This document shows, piece after piece, positions 30,239-35,591 of a stretch of 35,591 nucleotides of DNA; positions within the stretch are counted from its first letter, which is position 1, and each line of letters starts with the position of its first letter. Both the position numbers and the translations under genes were made by a program. Origin of the DNA: an uncultured Clostridia bacterium (lineage in GTDB: Bacteria; Bacillota; Clostridia; Oscillospirales; Oscillospiraceae); NCBI GenBank assembly GCA_937893605.1, contig CALBGG010000078.1, forward strand, positions 1 to 35,591, written 5' to 3'. A model generated the notes under the pieces. That model worked only from the letters and a program-made list of their open reading frames with translations. It was not told where the DNA came from and did no database searches.

Positions 30239-31408
30239 ATGAAGTCCACTCTCCGCAGAACATGGGCCGAGGTAGACCTCGACGCGATAAGGCACAACTA
30301 TGAAACGCTCCGCGTGCGCATCGGAGAAAACGTCAAATTCCTCGGCGTCGTGAAGGCCGACGCTTACGGCCACGGCGCGGTGCACGTCGCAAAAACGCTT
30401 CAGGAGCTCGGCGCGGACTACCTCGCGGTGTCAAGCCTTGACGAGGCGATGGAGCTTCGCGCAAACGGCATCGTCATGCCCATTCTCATCCTCGGACACA
30501 CGCCCGCCGAGCAGGTGCCGAACCTCATCGCAAACAACATAACCCAGACCGTGACCTGCCTTGCCAAGGCGCATGAATACAACGAAGCCGCCGCGCAGTT
30601 CGGCGCGAAGGTGCGCGTTCACATGAAGGTCGATACCGGTATGTCGCGCCTCGGCGTGCTCTGCGCCGGACGGCATTTTGAAACCGGCGTTGACGGCATC
30701 GTCGACAGCTGCAATATGCCAAACCTCGAGGTTGAGGGCATTTTCACGCATTTTGCCGTCGCCGACGAGACCGATGTGGACGACGTAAGCTACACGAAGC
30801 GCCAGTTCGAGCTCTTCAAGGCCACCGTTTCCGCCGTCGAGCAGCGCCTCGGCCGCCGCATAGCCATACGCCACTGCGCGAACACCGGCGCCGTCGCCCT
30901 GTACCCGGAAACGTACATGGACATGGTGCGCCCCGGCCTGCTGCTGTACGGCTGCGGCGAGTTTGCCGCCGCGCTCGGTCTGCGCCCGGCGATGGCTCTC
31001 AAGGCCATGATAAACACGATAAAAATTTACGACGAAGGCACGGACATAAGCTACGGCCGCATGTTCCGCACGAGCGCACCCACGCGCATCGGCGTTATCC
31101 CCTACGGCTACGCCGACGGCTTTTTCCGCTGCCTTTCCAACCGATGCAGCATCATGACCGCCTCCGGCCCCGCGCCGCAGCGCGGCAGGATCTGCATGGA
31201 CATGAGCATGATAGATTTAAGCGCTCTGCCCGACGTCGGCGTCGGCGACGAGGTCGAGATCTTCGGGCCGCACAACCCCGTCGAGACCCTCGCGCAGCTC
31301 GCGGGAACGATTCCCTACGAGCTCATCTGTGCCGTCAGCAAGCGCGTCCCGCGTGTGTATTTCAAAAACGGAGTCGAAATAGACCGCGAGCTTTTGCTTC
31401 GTTTTTAG
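30239..31408 (+). CDS. alr: Alanine racemase
   Basis: This PLP enzyme interconverts L- and D-alanine for peptidoglycan synthesis. The 389-residue protein has the PLP-binding K39 in VVKADAYGHGA and the second catalytic base Y272 in ISYGRMF, with the normal N-terminal TIM barrel and C-terminal beta domain (GRICMDMSMIDL). AAGGTG precedes the ATG. The stop codon (31406-31408) is part of TTTTTAGAGGCG, the left terminus of repeat copy G. Serine racemase activity cannot be excluded but is not suggested. Confidence 0.94.
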   Translation: MKSTLRRTWAEVDLDAIRHNYETLRVRIGENVKFLGVVKADAYGHGAVHVAKTLQELGADYLAVSSLDEAMELRANGIVMPILILGHTPAEQVPNLIANNITQTVTCLAKAHEYNEAAAQFGAKVRVHMKVDTGMSRLGVLCAGRHFETGVDGIVDSCNMPNLEVEGIFTHFAVADETDVDDVSYTKRQFELFKATVSAVEQRLGRRIAIRHCANTGAVALYPETYMDMVRPGLLLYGCGEFAAALGLRPAMALKAMINTIKIYDEGTDISYGRMFRTSAPTRIGVIPYGYADGFFRCLSNRCSIMTASGPAPQRGRICMDMSMIDLSALPDVGVGDEVEIFGPHNPVETLAQLAGTIPYELICAVSKRVPRVYFKNGVEIDRELLLRF

Positions 31409-31750
31409 AGGCGTTTTTTTCAACAGCGCATTAAGGCTATACCGATACATTCTTTGCGTCAGCCCGGTATCGAAAAACCGGCGGAAACCATACGGCTGCC
31501 GCTTCCCGTGGGTGCAGTATAAGCTTTGCGCCGCAGTCTTATAGGGAACAGGCAATAATTTTGCACTGATACAGAACAATTTTGCGGCATGCCATAGGCT
31601 CCGTTTTCCACCGTTGTTCAAAATCGGAGCACCGCAATAAATATATGTATAGGAAAAGCGCTAAAGCGCAGCTGAAAAACGGTTTCGTCGGCAGGTACGA
31701 CACCGGGCAATCGCAATAAAAGTATAAGTACAGCAGAAAGGCGCTATTAA
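31402..31750. repeat. MITE-like intergenic repeat, copy G, composite
   Basis: It starts with TTTTTAGAGGCG overlapping the alr stop codon, then TTTGCGTCAGCCCGGTATCGA. A first right end follows (ACCGCAATAAATATATGTATA, AAGCGCTAAAGCGCAGCTGAAAAA), then a second one (CACCGGGCAATCGCAATAAA, GGCGCTATTAAAAAAA) that stops at the mutS start codon. The middle (about 31495-31615) is not shared with the other copies. The whole gap between alr and mutS is repeat-derived or unrecognised, with no gene seen. Confidence 0.75.
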
Positions 31751-31754
31751 AAAA

Positions 31755-34358
31755 ATGGCAGAGCTTACACCGATGAAAATGCAATATCAGCAGATAAAGT
31801 CCAAATACAGCGACTGTCTGCTGTTTTTCCGCCTCGGCGATTTTTACGAGATGTTCGACGAGGACGCACGCGTCGCCTCGCGCGAGCTCGACCTTGCGCT
31901 GACGACGCGCGACCGCTCGGTCTCAGACCCCGAGCAGCGCACGCCCATGTGCGGAGTTCCGTATCACAGCAGCCAGACCTACATCGCACGGCTCATCGCG
32001 CGCGGCTACAAGGTCGCCATCTGCGAGCAGATAGAGGATCCCGCGACGGCCAAGGGCTTAGTTAAGCGCGACGTCATACGCATCATCACGCCCGGAACGG
32101 TGACGGATGCTTCGATGCTCGAGGAGGGCAAGAGCAACTACCTGGGCGCTGTTTACTACGAAGCGGGCAAATGCGCGGCGGCCTTCTGCGACATTTCGAC
32201 GGGCGAATTCTGCGTCGCGGCCTTTGAGGGCGATAACCTCAGCCACGTTTTAAACGAGCTCGGAAGATTCGCGCCGCGCGAGCTTATCATGAACAAGGGC
32301 GCCGCCGAAACGCAGACCATCCCCGATTTTGCGCGAAAAAAGCTGGGCTGCCTTCTTGAGATGGGCGGCGACGATTATGAATACATGGCGTGCGCCGCAC
32401 GCGTGTGCGAGCAGTTTGGGCTTAACTCGGTCGACGACGATGCCGGGCTGGGCGATACGCCGGCGGCGGTGTCCGCGGCAGGCGCGCTGCTGCGGTACAT
32501 AAGCGAGACGCAGAAGACCGACATGGCTCATATCCGCCGCATAGACCTTTTCACCGGCGGCAAATACATGGAGCTCGACTGGGCAGCGAGAAGGTCTTTG
32601 GAGCTGACCGAGGCCCTGCGCACGGGTGAAAAGCGCGGCTCGCTGCTGTGGGTGCTGGACAAGACGAAGACCCCCATGGGCGGAAGGGAGCTGCGTGCGT
32701 GGATAGAGCGCCCTCTTCTCAGCCCCGTTGCGATAAAGCGCAGGCTGTCCGCCGTCGATGAGCTTTTCAAGGATAACGTCACGCGCGGCGAGCTTATCGA
32801 CACGCTGCGCGGCATGGGCGATATGCAGCGGCTCATCGGCAGAGTGGTCTACGGCACGGCAAACGGCCGCGACCTGCTGGTCCTGCGCGACTGCGCGGCC
32901 GCGCTTCCGAGGATAGTTGAGCTCCTTAAGCCCTTTAAAAGCGCACTTGTGCGCTCTGTAGCGGAGCTTGACACCCTCGACGAGATACTCATGCGCATAA
33001 ACTGGGCGATCTGCGACGATCCCCCGTTTTCCGTGCGCGAGGGCGGGATATTGAAGCCCGGCTACTCCGACCATGTCGACCGGCTGCGCAAGATCCGCGA
33101 TAACGGCGCTCAGGCCGTGGCGGAGCTTGAGGCCAAGGAGCGTGCGCGCACCGGCATAAAAAAGCTCAAGATCGGCTACAACAAGGTCTTCGGCTACTTC
33201 ATCGACGTGCCGAAATCCGCCGGCGAGGGCAAGATCCCGGATAACTACATAAGAAAGCAGACGCTTGTTTCAAACGAGCGCTACTTCACGCCGGAGCTAA
33301 AGGAGCTCGAGACGACGCTTTTAACGGCCTCGGACAAGATAAAGCAGCTCGAATACGATTTCTTCATGGATCTGTGCAATACGATAGCACAGCAGGTGGC
33401 CAAGGTGCAGGCGACTGCCGAGGCGATAGCGCAGCTTGACGTATTGTGCGCCTTTGCCGAGGTCGCCGTGCGGAACGACTACTGCATGCCTGAGATCGAC
33501 GCCTCGGGCGAGCTCATAATCCGCGAGGGGCGGCACCCCGTCGTCGAGCAGACCCTCAGCGACGTTGCCTTCGTGCCGAACGATACTCAGCTAAACTGCG
33601 AAACAAACCGAGTCGCCATCGTAACGGGGCCGAACATGGCCGGCAAGAGCACCTATATGCGGCAGACCGCGCTAATAACGCTCATGGCGCAGATAGGCTC
33701 CTTCGTTCCGGCAAAAAGCGCCGTCATCGGCGTTGTCGACCGCGTGTTCACACGCATAGGAGCCTCCGACGATCTCGCCTCGGGGCAGTCAACCTTCATG
33801 CTCGAGATGAGCGAGGTCGCAAATATCCTCAACAACGCGACGGAGCGCAGCCTGCTGATACTCGATGAGATCGGCCGCGGCACTTCCACCTATGACGGCA
33901 TGGCGATAGCACGTGCGGTGCTCGAATACTGCGCGGACAAGAAAAAGCTCGGCGCAAAGACGATGTTCGCAACGCACTATCACGAGCTGAGCGCGCTTGA
34001 GGGCAGCGTCCATGGCGTGCATAACTATTCCATAAGCGCGAAAAAGCAGGGCGACAGCCTTGTGTTCCTGCGCAAGATCGTTCCCGGCTCGGCCGACGAC
34101 AGCTACGGCATCGAGGTCGCAAAGCTTGCGGGAGTTCCGAACAAGGTCATCGCAATGGCCAAGACCTATCTTAAGCAGCTTGAGGCCGACGCCGCCGCGC
34201 CGAAGACCGAAAAGCAGGACGCAAGCGACCAGATAAGCCTTGTCGATGCGGGAACTGACGAGGTCGGGCGCATCCTGCGCGGCACCGACATAAATTCGCT
34301 CACGCCGCTCGAGGCATTGAATCTCCTCAGCGAGCTTCAGCAGAAAGCGAGGGGCTGA
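31755..34358 (+). CDS. mutS: DNA mismatch repair protein MutS
   Basis: MutS recognises mismatches and starts repair. The 867-residue protein has the mismatch-reading F-x-E motif in GDFYEMF, connector, lever and clamp domains, and the ATPase with Walker A GPNMAGKSTYMRQ (about residue 625), ASGQSTFMLEM, Walker B LLILDEIGRGTSTYDG and the H-motif ATHYHEL. The length is standard for MutS1. The ATG follows the end of repeat copy G by 4 bases. The nearest Shine-Dalgarno-like sequence (AGAAAGG) is about 13 nt upstream, inside the repeat. The stop overlaps the next gene by one base. Confidence 0.96.
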   Translation: MAELTPMKMQYQQIKSKYSDCLLFFRLGDFYEMFDEDARVASRELDLALTTRDRSVSDPEQRTPMCGVPYHSSQTYIARLIARGYKVAICEQIEDPATAKGLVKRDVIRIITPGTVTDASMLEEGKSNYLGAVYYEAGKCAAAFCDISTGEFCVAAFEGDNLSHVLNELGRFAPRELIMNKGAAETQTIPDFARKKLGCLLEMGGDDYEYMACAARVCEQFGLNSVDDDAGLGDTPAAVSAAGALLRYISETQKTDMAHIRRIDLFTGGKYMELDWAARRSLELTEALRTGEKRGSLLWVLDKTKTPMGGRELRAWIERPLLSPVAIKRRLSAVDELFKDNVTRGELIDTLRGMGDMQRLIGRVVYGTANGRDLLVLRDCAAALPRIVELLKPFKSALVRSVAELDTLDEILMRINWAICDDPPFSVREGGILKPGYSDHVDRLRKIRDNGAQAVAELEAKERARTGIKKLKIGYNKVFGYFIDVPKSAGEGKIPDNYIRKQTLVSNERYFTPELKELETTLLTASDKIKQLEYDFFMDLCNTIAQQVAKVQATAEAIAQLDVLCAFAEVAVRNDYCMPEIDASGELIIREGRHPVVEQTLSDVAFVPNDTQLNCETNRVAIVTGPNMAGKSTYMRQTALITLMAQIGSFVPAKSAVIGVVDRVFTRIGASDDLASGQSTFMLEMSEVANILNNATERSLLILDEIGRGTSTYDGMAIARAVLEYCADKKKLGAKTMFATHYHELSALEGSVHGVHNYSISAKKQGDSLVFLRKIVPGSADDSYGIEVAKLAGVPNKVIAMAKTYLKQLEADAAAPKTEKQDASDQISLVDAGTDEVGRILRGTDINSLTPLEALNLLSELQQKARG

Positions 34359-35068
34359 TGCGCGACAGACTTAAAAAATCGGAATTCTGGAGCGCGATGA
34401 TACTGCTCGTGCTCCACGTCGCGGTGTTCCCGATCGCGCTGAGCCTGCTGTCGCAGGTAAAGGGCTATTCGCTCAGCGCCGCGCAGACGAATCTTGTTTA
34501 CTACTCGTTATCGCTGCTGCTCGTGGCGCTGCTTCTGGGCAAGTACCTGCGCCGCAGCTTTGACGGGCTTATAGACGCGCCGGGAAGATGCATATCGTCC
34601 TTCCTGCTCGGCTGGCTTGCGTACATCGCGCTGAGTATGATAGCGTCGTATGTGCTCGAGGCGCTTAAGATAAGCACCGATAACCTCAATGAGGAGACGA
34701 TAAGCACCATGCTCGGCTCGGAGCGCGGCATCATAATTGCAATGACGGTGTTTCTCGCGCCGCTTGTTGAGGAGCCCATATTCCGCGGCGGTCTGTTCTG
34801 CGGCCTGCATCCGAAAAGCCGCGTGGCCGCCTACATCGTGTCGATAGCGATGTTCTGCCTTTACCACGTCTGGCAGTACGCCGTGCTGCTGTGGGACGCA
34901 AGCTACCTTCTGCTTGCGATACAGTACATCCCCGCGGCCTTCGTGCTGTGCTGGATCTACGAGCGCTCGGGCTCTGTATGGACGGGCGTGTTCTTCCACA
35001 TGTCCGTGAACGCGCTGGCCGTTTTCTCCGCCGGCAGCTCGGCTGCCGGCCTTCTCCTGAATTTCTGA
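34358..35068 (+). CDS. CPBP-family intramembrane protease-like protein
   Basis: This 236-residue multi-pass membrane protein has the Abi/CAAX-protease motifs: E138-E139 with R143 (EEPIFRG), H170 in LYHVWQ, and H214 with N218 (HMSVN). These residues form the metal-type active site of the family (Rce1-like). Bacterial members are often linked to bacteriocin immunity or peptide processing, but no bacteriocin gene is visible here. The start codon overlaps the mutS stop (TGATG), so translation is coupled. Confidence 0.9.
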   Translation: MRDRLKKSEFWSAMILLVLHVAVFPIALSLLSQVKGYSLSAAQTNLVYYSLSLLLVALLLGKYLRRSFDGLIDAPGRCISSFLLGWLAYIALSMIASYVLEALKISTDNLNEETISTMLGSERGIIIAMTVFLAPLVEEPIFRGGLFCGLHPKSRVAAYIVSIAMFCLYHVWQYAVLLWDASYLLLAIQYIPAAFVLCWIYERSGSVWTGVFFHMSVNALAVFSAGSSAAGLLLNF

Positions 35069-35075
35069 GGTATCA

Positions 35076-35591
35076 ATGAAAATAACAACAAAAAAGATAG
35101 CGATAAGCGCATTTCTCATCGCCTTTGACGTGATATTCACACGCGTTCTGGCGCTAAACATGCCGCTCACGAAGATAGGGCTCGGCTTTGCGGCGGTGAT
35201 GGTCTGCGGCATGCTGTACGGTCCGGGCTGGACGGCGCTGTGCGCGGGGCTCGGCGACCTCATAGGCTCGCTGCTGTTTCCGACGGGAGCGTACTTTCCC
35301 GGCTTCACCGTGACGGCTGCCATCGGCGGCGCGATATTCGGCGCAGCGCTCTATAAAAAGCGCCCGGGGATACCGGGCTGCATCGTGACGGCGCTTTTGA
35401 ACGGGCTTATTGTCTCGCTGCTGCTGAATACGACGATGATATCGCTGGTGTTCGGGCCTCCGCTCGGACCGCTGTTTTTGACGCGCCTGGGTCAGTTCGG
35501 CATCATGCTCGCCGTGCAGACGCTCGTGCTCGTGTTCCTCACGCGCTCGGACACGCTGTACAGCAAAATAAGCTCGCTGCGCGAGGAATAA
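35076..35591 (+). CDS. folT: ECF transporter S component, folate type (FolT-like)
   Basis: This 171-residue membrane protein with about six helices matches the S component of energy-coupling-factor importers for folates: KIAISAFLIAFDVIFTR at the start, then LYGPGWTALCAGLGDLIGSL and FPGFTVTAAIGGAIFGA. It would use the shared EcfAAT module, which is encoded elsewhere. The stop TAA coincides with the last base of the window, so the gene is complete. A short AGGT precedes the ATG. Other vitamins are possible, but the pattern is most like FolT. Confidence 0.82.
   Translation: MKITTKKIAISAFLIAFDVIFTRVLALNMPLTKIGLGFAAVMVCGMLYGPGWTALCAGLGDLIGSLLFPTGAYFPGFTVTAAIGGAIFGAALYKKRPGIPGCIVTALLNGLIVSLLLNTTMISLVFGPPLGPLFLTRLGQFGIMLAVQTLVLVFLTRSDTLYSKISSLREE

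Overview
The window is a high-GC, gene-dense stretch of a chromosome from an obligately anaerobic Clostridia-type Firmicute, probably an Oscillospiraceae-like gut bacterium. This is inferred from the gene content: a tungsten-type aldehyde:ferredoxin oxidoreductase with a polyferredoxin, a Re-citrate synthase-like enzyme, UPF0210 plus ACT proteins, an ECF-type FolT, and intergenic repeats of a style I recall from gut Clostridia. No phage genes, transposase, CRISPR array, rRNA or tRNA was recognised.

Positions 1-11277 form a tungsten/molybdenum cofactor region. It contains moeA, a second MoeA fused to a periplasmic-binding-protein-like domain, a HesA/MoeB/ThiF-like activating enzyme, a convergent LysR regulator, aldehyde:ferredoxin oxidoreductase (AOR), a MoaD-like sulfur carrier, and a polyferredoxin with four [4Fe-4S] motifs. 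After a strong terminator comes a near-consensus promoter, a structured leader that looks like a Moco/tungsten-cofactor riboswitch ending in a terminator-like U-tract, the tupABC-like tungstate importer, and mogA. Together these genes would import tungstate, insert it into molybdopterin, supply sulfur-carrier chemistry, and run an aldehyde-oxidising enzyme that passes electrons to ferredoxin. The TupA-like protein appears to be circularly permuted. Two LysR-type operator candidates share a half-site; one is centred near -63 of the AOR promoter and the other lies just upstream of the lysR start codon.

Positions 11336-12973 hold an ACT protein and a UPF0210 protein. Positions 13254-18330 (minus strand) hold a four-gene operon: Re-citrate synthase-like, GntR/FCD regulator, aconitase and isocitrate dehydrogenase. 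This is the oxidative branch from oxaloacetate and acetyl-CoA to 2-oxoglutarate. A TTGTATACAA palindrome sits at the likely transcription start. 

Positions 18603-35591 are mostly housekeeping and membrane functions: biotin ligase, two paralogous membrane-anchored beta-domain proteins, a HAD phosphatase with PlsY, a CmpB-like membrane protein, a CLC antiporter with fluoride-type filter features, an MMPL/RND transporter with a coiled-coil membrane partner, alanine racemase, MutS, a CPBP protease-like protein and FolT. Seven intergenic gaps across the window carry copies of one MITE-like repeat family with TTTTTAG-GGCGC termini. Several copies fill the gap almost exactly from the stop codon of one gene to the start codon of the next.
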